Assembly (NCBI GenBank): GCA_025354845.1
Contig: JANXMD010000306.1
Span: 1 to 5,746, forward strand
Origin: Verrucomicrobiota bacterium
GTDB taxonomy: Bacteria > Verrucomicrobiota > Verrucomicrobiia > Limisphaerales > UBA9464
Direction: 5' to 3'
DNA: 5,746 bases
Shown: positions 1 through 5,746 of the stretch, piece by piece
Layout of the letters: every line of letters begins with the position of its first letter
Position numbering within the stretch: position 1 is the stretch's first letter
Notes under the pieces: model-generated
Database searches by the model: none
What the model was told of the DNA's origin: nothing
What the model saw: the letters and a program-made list of their open reading frames with translations, nothing else
Translations under genes and position numbers: made by a program

Positions 1-1656
1 GGTGACGACTATCTCGACGTGGCCTGGCGCAAGGTTGGCGACACTAGTCCCGCCAAGGGATTGAGCTACATCCCTGGCGCCGTGCTGTCCACGCTCGCCG
101 CCCCGGGCACGTTCACGCCCCCCACCGTGGCGATCGCGAGTCCCGTCAATGGAAGCTCGATTGAAGTCGGGGCCACGTTGACCCTGACGGCCTCCGCGTC
201 CGCGGCCTCCGGCAAGACCATCACCAAGGTGGAATTCTATGAGCTGACCACCAAGGTCGGTGAAGCCACCACCGCTCCCTATACGATCTCGCTCAGCGGA
301 TTGAAGGAGGATGCCCACAAGTTCTTCGTTCGGGCCACCGACAGTGCCGGCCTGACGACGGATTCCGCCTTCAGCACGATTTCCGTGGGCGGGCTCAAGA
401 AGCAGGTCGCCCTCATCGCCTTCGATTCCACCTGGCGCTATGATCGCTCGGGTCGCGACCTGGGGACGGAATGGCGCAAGAATTCCTACAACGACAGCAC
501 CTGGCCCCAGGGCAAGACGCTGATCGCCGACGAGACCACGGCGGTGGTGGAACCGATCCGTACACCAATTAGCCGATTCAACGACGATAGTGTGTACGTC
601 ACCACCTTCTACTTCCGAACCCATTTCAACTTTGCCGGACCGGTCAGCCCGGCGACGAAACTGGCGCTCCGCCATGCGGTCGATGACGGCGCGGTGTTCT
701 ACCTGAACGGGGTCGAGATTCACCGGTTCGGGTTTGCGGTCGACGCCGTGATCGACGCCACCACGCTCGCGAGTGGCCATGAGAACGCGTTTGAGGGGCC
801 GTTTGATATTTCCACGGCAAACCTCGTGACGGGTGACAACGTGCTGGAGGTGGAGGTACACCAAAGCAGCAGCAGCAGCTCCGACATCGTCTTTGGCATG
901 GAGCTGATCGCAACCGTTCCGGCGGTGACCGAGACCCTCTTCGCCTTCGATTCCTCGTGGCGTTACGATCGGAGCGGCCGGGATCTGGGAACCGAGTGGC
1001 GCAAGGTCGCGTACAACGATTCAACCTGGCCTCAGGGCCGGGCGCTCATCGCCGATGAAACCACTGCGGTGGTGGAGCCCATTCGGACGCCGATCAGCCG
1101 TTTCAATGACGACAATGTGTACGTCACCACCTTCTACTTCCGGAACCACTTCAACTTCTCGGGCGATTTGGATACCGCGAAGTTGAAGCTGCGTCATGCC
1201 GTGGATGACGGTGCGGTGTTCTACCTGAACGGGGTGGAGGTCCACCGGTTCGGGTTTGCGGTCGACGCGGTGATCGACGCCACCACGCTCGCGAGCGGCC
1301 ACGAGAACGCGTTTGAGGGTCCGTTCGACATCGCCGTGGGCAGCCTCGTCAATGGCGACAACGTGATGATGGCCGAGGTGCATCAGAGTAGCAGCAGCAG
1401 CTCTGACGTGGTGTTCGGCGCCGAGCTCGTCGGAACGTTCTTTGCCGGAAGCGGCACCACGGTAACGCCGACCGATACGATTCTCGCCATCACCAAGACC
1501 TCGACCGGAGTTTCCATTGGATGGAGTCCGTCGGGCGGAACCTTGCAGGAATCCTCGACCGTGGGAGCCAGCGCTGTTTGGACCGATGTGGGAACGGCAA
1601 ACCCCGCGGCCATCTCCTTCGGTTCCGGCAGTCGCTACTATCGCGTGAGCCGCTAA
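1..1656 (+). CDS. Secreted/surface multidomain protein with Ig-like domain and two tandem galactose-binding-like modules (5' end missing)
   Basis: The frame is open from base 1 (first codons read GDDYLDVAWRK), so the GTG at base 19 is not the true start and the protein is cut by the window edge; 551 residues are visible. Numbering from base 1: residues 1-35 look like the end of a preceding carbohydrate-binding or PA14-like domain (VAWRKVGD, then IPGAVLSTL). Residues 41-129 are a bacterial Ig-like domain (ASPVNGSSIEVG, VEFYE, VRATDSAG). Residues 140-306 and 315-479 are two copies of a beta-sandwich module marked by WRYDRSGRDLG, NDSTWPQG, YVTTFYFR, VDDGAVFYLNG and VEVHQ or AEVHQ plus poly-Ser and SD. 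Residues 493-551 form a short C-terminal domain ending WTDVGTANPA and YYRVSR, a tail style common in verrucomicrobial exoproteins. The modules resemble galactose-binding-like sandwiches seen next to hydrolases or in adhesins, so polysaccharide or surface binding is inferred. No catalytic domain is visible; one could lie upstream. It ends in TAA and is followed by a terminator. Confidence 0.9.
   Translation, partial: GDDYLDVAWRKVGDTSPAKGLSYIPGAVLSTLAAPGTFTPPTVAIASPVNGSSIEVGATLTLTASASAASGKTITKVEFYELTTKVGEATTAPYTISLSGLKEDAHKFFVRATDSAGLTTDSAFSTISVGGLKKQVALIAFDSTWRYDRSGRDLGTEWRKNSYNDSTWPQGKTLIADETTAVVEPIRTPISRFNDDSVYVTTFYFRTHFNFAGPVSPATKLALRHAVDDGAVFYLNGVEIHRFGFAVDAVIDATTLASGHENAFEGPFDISTANLVTGDNVLEVEVHQSSSSSSDIVFGMELIATVPAVTETLFAFDSSWRYDRSGRDLGTEWRKVAYNDSTWPQGRALIADETTAVVEPIRTPISRFNDDNVYVTTFYFRNHFNFSGDLDTAKLKLRHAVDDGAVFYLNGVEVHRFGFAVDAVIDATTLASGHENAFEGPFDIAVGSLVNGDNVMMAEVHQSSSSSSDVVFGAELVGTFFAGSGTTVTPTDTILAITKTSTGVSIGWSPSGGTLQESSTVGASAVWTDVGTANPAAISFGSGSRYYRVSR
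418..918 (+). repeat. Tandem protein module, copy 1 (galactose-binding-like beta-sandwich)
   Basis: This is the first of two coding direct repeats, spaced 525 bases apart from start to start. It encodes about 167 residues, from AFDSTWRYDR to the strand FGMELIATV. Aligned by eye, about 80-82% of residues match copy 2, with a one-residue length difference in the FNFAGPVSPATK segment. Motifs shared with related modules in Planctomycetota and Verrucomicrobiota are W..G..LIADE, YVTTFYFR, VDDGAVFYLNG and VEVHQ. The fold is inferred from these motifs. Confidence 0.9.
865..882 (+). repeat. Poly-serine trinucleotide run in module 1 (five AGC plus TCC)
   Basis: Five consecutive AGC codons followed by TCC encode six serines between VEVHQ and SDIVF. 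The position corresponds to a loop just before the last strand of the module. The equivalent place in module 2 (bases 1387-1404) also encodes six serines, but as AGT, four AGC, and TCT. Such runs can change length by slippage without breaking the frame. Confidence 0.8.
943..1437 (+). repeat. Tandem protein module, copy 2 (galactose-binding-like beta-sandwich)
   Basis: This is the second copy of the module, about 165 residues from AFDSSWRYDR to FGAELVGTF. A linker of 8 residues (PAVTETLF) separates it from copy 1. Nucleotide identity to copy 1 is uneven. The first 78 bases differ at about 20 positions, mostly synonymous and including a TCG/AGC serine switch. The block encoding AVFYLNG through HENAFEG differs at only about 6 of 107 positions (counted by eye). 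Confidence 0.9.
1387..1404 (+). repeat. Poly-serine trinucleotide run in module 2 (AGT, four AGC, TCT)
   Basis: Six serine codons sit at the same place as the run in module 1 but with different flanking codons (AGT at the start, TCT at the end). The encoded length is kept at six serines in both copies although the codons have drifted. Confidence 0.8.
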
Positions 1657-1801
1657 TCTTGGCCCCCCATTTCAGTCGGTTGGTTCACCGCCGATTGATG
1701 CCACGTCCCCGATCATGGGATTCTTCCCGTGGTCGGGGATTTTCGCTGGTGCCCTCCTCAACGCGATTTTTCCACGCGGAAGGTGCCGTCGACAAAAGGG
1801 G
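1657..1801. other. Convergent intergenic region
   Basis: This 145-base gap lies between the stop codons of the plus-strand exoprotein gene and the minus-strand PPC-protein gene. It contains the hairpin terminator at 1707-1745. In the part read by the minus strand (1746-1801) I found only weak imperfect stems and no clear T-run, so no terminator can be called for the minus-strand operon. Confidence 0.7.
1707..1745 (+). terminator. Rho-independent terminator of the plus-strand exoprotein gene
   Basis: Bases 1707-1738 form a 14-bp stem, with CCCCGA pairing to TCGGGG and an inner arm containing two G-U wobbles, closed by a TTCT tetraloop. A further T-A pair at 1706/1739 can extend it. It is followed on the plus strand by ATTTTCG, a short T-run. 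The stem begins 50 bases after the TAA of the upstream gene. On the minus strand no T-run follows the hairpin, so it is best read as terminating the plus-strand gene, though the stem may also slow transcription arriving from the convergent operon. Confidence 0.8.
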
Positions 1802-3538
1802 CTATCCCTTGGGCTTTGGCACCGAATTGGTGGCCGGTAGAATGGTGAACCAGACTTCGGAAATCTGTTCACGCAGAAGGCGGTTGAATCCCTGGGGAAC
1901 GCCGTTGTTTTCACCGGTCGTCGCCAGGGAGTGGACGGCGACATGCTCCCGACCCGATGGCGTTTCGGCGGCAAGGATCCGGAAGGCACCGCTGAACGGC
2001 ACCGCATTGGTGCGGGCCAACACCTTCAGTGTCGCGTCGACGGCCGTGGGTGCCACGTCGACTGGGAGTGCGATGACGTCCGGCGGTAGACCCTCGGCGC
2101 GCACGCGCAGTGAAGCGTTGAAGCCTTGGAGACGGGTCAGTGTGACCTTGATCTCGTTCGTTTTTCCCGGCTCCACCGAATAGGCGTGGTCGGCGAGAAG
2201 GACCTGCAGACTTGGTTTCGAAGGTTGGAGTTGGAGACGGTATCGAAGTTCCGTCCCGCCGGTGTGGATGAGGTTTCCGACGGCCGCGAAGTACGTGCCA
2301 TCCTGGGGTGCGGTCCAGTCGAGTCGAGGATCCGCGCTCGCGGCATCGTCATTTCGAGCGAGTTCCTTCCCCGACGCATCTTCCACCTTCAACCAGGAAT
2401 CGAGCGGGAATCCCAATCGAGTGGCTTGCACCTCCAGCGCAAGGAGCTGGCCCTTCTTGGCAATGAATCGAAATCGATCCACATCACCGGGGCGGTTCAG
2501 GTCGCCGGAGATTGCACCGGGGATATCCACCCCGTTGGCCTGATCGCGCGTGTCATTGGGTTCCGACTCCAGGCCCTCGGGGCCATCGCCCACGGGGACT
2601 TCGAGCGCCTCGGAGAACTCCGGGGGCTGGAATTCGGCAAAGCCTGGCCGAACCCATTCCGGTTCCGTGGGGTGAAACGCAATCGGCAGGAGATTGGTTC
2701 CCAGATTCCAGCCGTGCAGCGTCAGAAGGGTATTGGTGTATCGTTGTGCACCGAGTGGAAGTGTGTGCTGAAGGACCGGTCCAGTAGAAAGGTGCAGTCG
2801 ATACACCCCTCGCGGACTTCCGGCGAAGCGGACATCCGATTCTGCCGGATAGGCGAAGCCAAAAACCTGCACCACGTAGGTTCCATCCTGATCTGCCGTC
2901 CAGGTCATGAAGGGATCGAGCGAGCGCACGCTGTCGTGATTCCACGCCAACTGGACGTTGTTCGTGTGGATCAGCCGCAGGGCCAGATCCATCGGGGTCA
3001 TCAACGTGAAGGCATCGACCCACGACACCAGGGTTTCGCCCCGCTTCAGCGCCACCGAATAGGAGTCCACGTCTCCCGACTTCTCGAGCCGGCCTTCCAC
3101 CACGCTTGGCAGCGTCGGGATCCTTTGTGGTTTTTGGAAGCTGTCGTTTGGCTCCTGTTCCAGGATCAGTGGATTTGGAGTGACGACCAGCAAGTGCGGA
3201 ATGCTGGCGCCGTCGGGAGAGTGGGCACGGATCCAGTGCGGTCCGGCGCGCACGCTTGGCGCGACGATCACTCGCACGGCTGACGCATTGGTCGCGGGCA
3301 AAAAGGTGAACCCGGGAGAATCGGCCCAAAGCGCAGGAGGCCAAGGGTCGAATTTTCCGACGAGCGTGATCGAATTGGTCGCGCCTGATTGAACGGCCGA
3401 CGGAAATAGATGATCGAGCACCGGCGCGGCAGCGAATGCCAGCGAGGTGCCGAAGCCCCACGCAGCGACCAGGGTCAGTCCTGCGCGGCGGCGATAGGCT
3501 CGCGAATGGAAACTCACGGAAGCGAGGTGCCACCGCAT
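1802..3538 (-). CDS. Exported protein with TIG-like domain and two PPC (bacterial pre-peptidase C-terminal) domains
   Basis: This gene encodes 578 residues from the ATG at 3538, ending in TAG. The N-terminus has a basic stretch (YRRRAG) then a hydrophobic segment ending SLAFAAAP, a Sec-type signal with likely cleavage near residues 37-38. Residues 39 to about 122 look like an IPT/TIG-type Ig fold (PVLDHLFPSAVQSG). PPC domain 1 (about 127-252) opens with EQEPNDSFQKP and contains KSGDVDSYSV and ADQDGTYVVQV. PPC domain 2 (about 325-438) opens with ESEPNDTRDQA and contains RPGDVDRFRF, ARNDD and PQDGTY. The remainder (about 445-575) has the pattern VTLTRLQGFNASLRVRAEGLPPDV, a sandwich often following PPC in planctomycetal proteins. 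No peptidase domain is present, so it is a binding or structural protein by inference. It starts 7 bases after the DUF1501 stop with no clear Shine-Dalgarno sequence, pointing to coupled translation. An in-frame ATG at 3577 would overlap the DUF1501 gene and is less likely because it adds residues before the signal peptide; a GTG at 3517 is also possible. Confidence 0.88.
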   Translation of the reverse strand: MRWHLASVSFHSRAYRRRAGLTLVAAWGFGTSLAFAAAPVLDHLFPSAVQSGATNSITLVGKFDPWPPALWADSPGFTFLPATNASAVRVIVAPSVRAGPHWIRAHSPDGASIPHLLVVTPNPLILEQEPNDSFQKPQRIPTLPSVVEGRLEKSGDVDSYSVALKRGETLVSWVDAFTLMTPMDLALRLIHTNNVQLAWNHDSVRSLDPFMTWTADQDGTYVVQVFGFAYPAESDVRFAGSPRGVYRLHLSTGPVLQHTLPLGAQRYTNTLLTLHGWNLGTNLLPIAFHPTEPEWVRPGFAEFQPPEFSEALEVPVGDGPEGLESEPNDTRDQANGVDIPGAISGDLNRPGDVDRFRFIAKKGQLLALEVQATRLGFPLDSWLKVEDASGKELARNDDAASADPRLDWTAPQDGTYFAAVGNLIHTGGTELRYRLQLQPSKPSLQVLLADHAYSVEPGKTNEIKVTLTRLQGFNASLRVRAEGLPPDVIALPVDVAPTAVDATLKVLARTNAVPFSGAFRILAAETPSGREHVAVHSLATTGENNGVPQGFNRLLREQISEVWFTILPATNSVPKPKG

Positions 3539-3545
3539 GCCGCGA

Positions 3546-4904
3546 TCAGGCGAAGAGTTCCTTGATCCGCCGACCATTGTTGACCAGGGGAACCGGCCGG
3601 CCGGTGTTGGTGTGCAGCACCTGATTGGGATCGATGCCCATCTTCAGGTAAAGCGAGGCCGCGAAATCCTCGGGTCGATGGACGTTCTCCGACGCCGCGT
3701 AACCCTTCGCGTCCGTGGCGCCGATCACCGCTCCGCGCGGGCACCCGGCCCCGGCCATCAGGACCGACATCGCGTTCGGCCAGTGGTCGCGCCCCGCATC
3801 CTTGTTCACCTTTGGAGTCCGACCGAATTCCCCGAGCAGCACCACCAGGGTCGAATCCAACAATCCACGTTGATCGAGATCGCGAATCAGCGCCGCGACA
3901 CCCCTATCCATGTTCTTCACGTGCTCTCCCTTGTAGGCGTCAAAGAGCTTGGTGTGGTGGTCCCAACCGCCGTAATTGACGGTCACCCACGACACGCCGA
4001 CTTCCACCAACCGACGCGCCATCAGCAGGCGTTGGGCAAAGTCGTTGCGGCCGTATTGCTCGCGGAGCTTGGCGTCCTCGCGCTGCAGATCGAAGGCAGC
4101 CTGGGCCTTCGACGACAACACGAGATCGACCCCCTGCTGCAGGTACTGATCGAAGGTGACGGCGGGATCTTCGGCGAGCCGGTCGGCGTAGCGTTTCATG
4201 CCGTCGAGCGACGCGCGCAGGGCGCGACGCCCGGCCGCGCGGCCCTCGCTGATCTCCGACGGAAGCACGACATCGCGCACGCGAAAGTCGGCGGCGTTGG
4301 GCTGGCCGTCGATGACGAACGGAGCGCAGTTCCCGCCGAGGAAATTGGGACCGCCGCTGCGGGTCACCGAGGGCATCGACACGTAGGGCGGCAGCCCTTC
4401 GTGCTGGCCGCGCTTCCAGGCGACCACGGATCCGAACGACGGATGAAAGGTCACGAAGGCCCCGCAGGCCACCGGCACCGGCGTCGGAGTGCCGGTCATC
4501 AGGTAATGATTCCCGCCGCCGTGGTTGGGATCCTTGTGGCAGAGGGAGCGGAGGACCGTGAATTTGTCCGCCACCTTGGCCAGTTCCGGCACCGCCTCGC
4601 AGAAGCGGGTCCCCGGCACCGCCGTGGGAATCGTTTGAAACTGTCCGCGGATTTCCGACGGCGCGTCGGGCTTCGGGTCAAAGGTCTCGTAATGCGAGGG
4701 GCCGCCGTCGAGCCAGATGAGAATGCAATTCACCGGTTTGCCGGAGGCGGCATTGACCGCGGCTGCCGCGGCGCTCGGGGCGGCCACGGTTTTCGCCTGA
4801 AGCCGCAGGAGATCCGCCATGCCCAGACCCATCATTCCACCCAGGCCGATCTGGATGAAATCGCGCCGACGCATTCCAGCGCAGTTGTGGGGAGTGCCAC
4901 TCAT
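3546..4904 (-). CDS. DUF1501 family protein with Tat signal (alkaline phosphatase/sulfatase-like fold)
   Basis: This gene encodes 452 residues, close to the usual size of the family, and appears complete. A twin-arginine signal is visible: RRRDFIQ at residues 12-18 followed by a hydrophobic stretch IGLGGMMGLGMADLL (19-33), so folded export through Tat is expected. Family hallmarks are present: ILIWLDGGPSHYETFDPKP (61-79), HKDPNHGGGNHYLMTG (123-138), YGGWDHH (311-317), LLGEFGRTP (357-364), GRDHWPNA (371-378) and a C-terminus with TGRPVPLVNNG then IKELF. Asp66, Asp315, His316, Asp373 and His374 are candidate metal ligands by analogy with the alkaline phosphatase superfamily; this is inference, and no substrate is known. 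The gene lies 106 bases downstream of the DUF1553 gene and 7 bases upstream of the PPC-protein gene on the same strand, the common order for this set. The start at 4904 is chosen because an AGGGA precedes it by 7 bases, whereas the internal Met11 has no such site. Confidence 0.93.
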   Translation of the reverse strand: MSGTPHNCAGMRRRDFIQIGLGGMMGLGMADLLRLQAKTVAAPSAAAAAVNAASGKPVNCILIWLDGGPSHYETFDPKPDAPSEIRGQFQTIPTAVPGTRFCEAVPELAKVADKFTVLRSLCHKDPNHGGGNHYLMTGTPTPVPVACGAFVTFHPSFGSVVAWKRGQHEGLPPYVSMPSVTRSGGPNFLGGNCAPFVIDGQPNAADFRVRDVVLPSEISEGRAAGRRALRASLDGMKRYADRLAEDPAVTFDQYLQQGVDLVLSSKAQAAFDLQREDAKLREQYGRNDFAQRLLMARRLVEVGVSWVTVNYGGWDHHTKLFDAYKGEHVKNMDRGVAALIRDLDQRGLLDSTLVVLLGEFGRTPKVNKDAGRDHWPNAMSVLMAGAGCPRGAVIGATDAKGYAASENVHRPEDFAASLYLKMGIDPNQVLHTNTGRPVPLVNNGRRIKELFA

Positions 4905-5010
4905 GGGAGTTTCCCTATTGAAGCCATGCTCGATGCAGCTTGGGAAGCGGGCATTCCGGGAGCTTGGGGCGAGCGTTGGAGCGTGGGACCCATGGACGGG
5001 AGGAGAGACG
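4905..5010 (-). other. Intergenic spacer between DUF1553 and DUF1501 genes
   Basis: This 106-base spacer lies between the DUF1553 stop and the DUF1501 start. Apart from the ribosome-binding site next to the start, I see a short direct repeat AGCTTGGG (plus strand, starting near 4937 and 4961). There is no convincing promoter or terminator, so read-through from the upstream gene is the simplest view. Confidence 0.5.
4912..4916 (-). promoter_or_regulatory. Shine-Dalgarno-like site for the DUF1501 gene
   Basis: Read on the minus strand, AGGGA sits 7 bases before the ATG at 4904, a suitable spacing. It favours this start over the internal ATG at 4874, which lacks a comparable site, and so keeps the ten residues before the twin-arginine motif. 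Confidence 0.5.
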
Positions 5011-5746
5011 TCAATGGTTCAGCAAGAATTCGGGGGAATTCAGCAGCGCCCAGAACAGATCCTCGCAGGCGCTCTGCCGGGTGACCTCGGGTCCGATGAA
5101 CGCCGACACGGAAGTGGCCGATTCGGCATCGGTGGGATGCCGATTCACGGTGATCAGATAAATCTCGTCCACCAGCACGTCGGCGGCCTTCGTTCCCGAA
5201 GCCAATCGATGGAGTCGTCCGTCCGCAGCCGAGAGTTTTGCCTGAAGAGGCCGCGAGTTCATGAGGTGCAGGCTTTGCGCCACACTCAGCTGGGTGTCGC
5301 GTTCGCAGGGGCAGTCGCTGCTGGAGTTCGGGCGACCGAAGGCGTCCATGAAGTGGGACTGGATCTTGTAGCTCCACGCCTGCACCGCGCGCCCGCCGGC
5401 GGGGATCGCCGCGAAGGATTCGACCACCCCGGTGGCGTCGCTCACCGCATCCACCATCACCTCGGCCGGAAGCCGGCGGCGATAGGCCCGGGAGAAGTTG
5501 CGGGTGTCCGTGAGATTGGAAGCATTCGGTGTCGAGCTGAGCTGGTAGAGCTGCGATTCCAGCAGCGTCCGAATGAGGTGCTTCAGGTCGTACCCATGCG
5601 CAGCGAAGTCCGCTGCGAGGGCGTCGAGCAAGGCCGGATTCACGCAGGGATTCGAGCTGCGGAAGTCGTCGACCGGATGGACCAGTCCGCGTCCGAAAAA
5701 AGTGCCCCACATCCGGTTCACCGCAGCGCGGGCGAAGAACGGGTTC
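5011..5746 (-). CDS. DUF1553 (PSD1-type) domain protein, C-terminal part (5' end missing)
   Basis: The frame stays open to the right edge, so only the last 244 residues are seen; the GTG at 5721 is internal. The first visible residues read NPFFARAAVNRMWG, then FFGRGLVHPVDDFR, the signature of DUF1553. Further hallmarks are HGYDLKHLIRTLL, LYQLSS, RRRLPAEVMVDA, a FGRP and CPCERD segment (about 136-150, Cys145 and Cys147), SLHLMNS, and the standard ending LLNSPEFLLNH. Full-length members usually run several hundred residues further upstream, with a DUF1549 domain and often a cytochrome c-like (PSCyt) haem domain and a signal peptide; none of that can be checked here. Function is not established experimentally. 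The gene is the most upstream visible member of a same-strand set with the DUF1501 and PPC-protein genes, a pairing that recurs across Planctomycetota and Verrucomicrobiota. It ends in TGA. Confidence 0.93.
   Translation of the reverse strand, partial: NPFFARAAVNRMWGTFFGRGLVHPVDDFRSSNPCVNPALLDALAADFAAHGYDLKHLIRTLLESQLYQLSSTPNASNLTDTRNFSRAYRRRLPAEVMVDAVSDATGVVESFAAIPAGGRAVQAWSYKIQSHFMDAFGRPNSSSDCPCERDTQLSVAQSLHLMNSRPLQAKLSAADGRLHRLASGTKAADVLVDEIYLITVNRHPTDAESATSVSAFIGPEVTRQSACEDLFWALLNSPEFLLNH

Noticed and set aside
644..1383. Minus-strand open frames opposite the tandem modules
   Set aside because: They are antisense to the duplicated modules, and their apparent length comes from the lack of stop codons in GC-rich sequence.
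1746..1801. Possible terminator for the minus-strand operon
   Set aside because: Only imperfect stems of four or five pairs were found, with no T-run on the minus strand after them.
1521..2183. Open frame of 220 codons on the plus strand spanning the convergent gap
   Set aside because: It runs across the 3' end of the exoprotein gene, through the terminator hairpin and antisense into the PPC-protein gene, with no recognisable motif.
2126..3283. Open frame of 385 codons on the plus strand opposite the PPC-protein gene
   Set aside because: It is antisense to a gene with a signal peptide and two recognisable PPC domains. No motif, signal or start context supports it.
2553..3533. Open frame of 326 codons on the minus strand in a second frame within the PPC-protein gene
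   Set aside because: It is an out-of-frame shadow of the PPC-protein gene, rich in Arg and without a domain.
4937..4968. AGCTTGGG direct repeat in the DUF1553-DUF1501 spacer as a possible operator
   Set aside because: An eight-base direct repeat with no dyad symmetry and no adjacent promoter is not enough to call a regulatory site.
3537..5084. Open frame of 515 codons on the plus strand opposite the DUF1501 gene
   Set aside because: It lies antisense to a clearly recognised family gene. Its translation is rich in His, Arg and Gly with no domain pattern, as expected for the reverse complement of high-GC coding sequence.
4901..5710. Open frame of 269 codons on the minus strand overlapping the DUF1553 gene in another frame
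   Set aside because: It overlaps the DUF1553 coding sequence almost completely, and its composition is low-complexity Arg/Gly/Ala-rich. The DUF1553 frame carries all the family motifs.

Overview
This GC-rich window most likely comes from a free-living Verrucomicrobiota or Planctomycetota bacterium. A verrucomicrobial lineage such as the Pedosphaera/Limisphaera group is my best guess. The basis is the gene content: a DUF1553 (PSD1-type) protein, a Tat-exported DUF1501 protein and a PPC-domain protein in a row, a combination characteristic of these phyla. Next to them is a large secreted multidomain protein with a C-terminal tail typical of verrucomicrobial surface or exoproteins. This assignment is inference from protein style; there is no rRNA or other phylogenetic marker here.

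Layout: (1) Bases 1-1656, plus strand, hold the 3' part of a large secreted or surface protein that is open at the left edge. It carries the end of one domain, a bacterial Ig-like domain, two nearly identical tandem beta-sandwich (galactose-binding-like) modules of about 166 residues, and a short C-terminal domain. (2) Bases 1657-1801 are a convergent intergenic gap with a strong hairpin plus T-run terminator serving the plus-strand gene. (3) Bases 5746 down to 1802, minus strand, form a three-gene co-directional cluster. It runs from a DUF1553 C-terminal fragment (open at the right edge), through a DUF1501 protein with a twin-arginine signal, to a signal-peptide-bearing protein with a TIG-like domain and two PPC domains. 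The DUF1501 stop and the PPC-protein start are only 7 bases apart, which suggests translational coupling.

The minus-strand genes look like one operon encoding an exported set of proteins. In these phyla, DUF1549/DUF1553 proteins often carry cytochrome c-like domains at their N-termini, outside this window. DUF1501 belongs to the alkaline phosphatase/sulfatase-like fold group, and PPC domains are secreted beta-sandwich modules. The biochemical role of the set is not established, and I do not assign one. The plus-strand protein is convergent and separately terminated, so it is probably an independent unit.

I see no RNA genes, CRISPR arrays, insertion sequences or attachment sites. Many long open frames lie antisense to the real genes, but they are shadows of high-GC coding sequence. 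The window looks like ordinary chromosome for this kind of organism. Its most interesting features are the mosaic divergence between the two tandem modules and the functionally uncharacterised exported operon.
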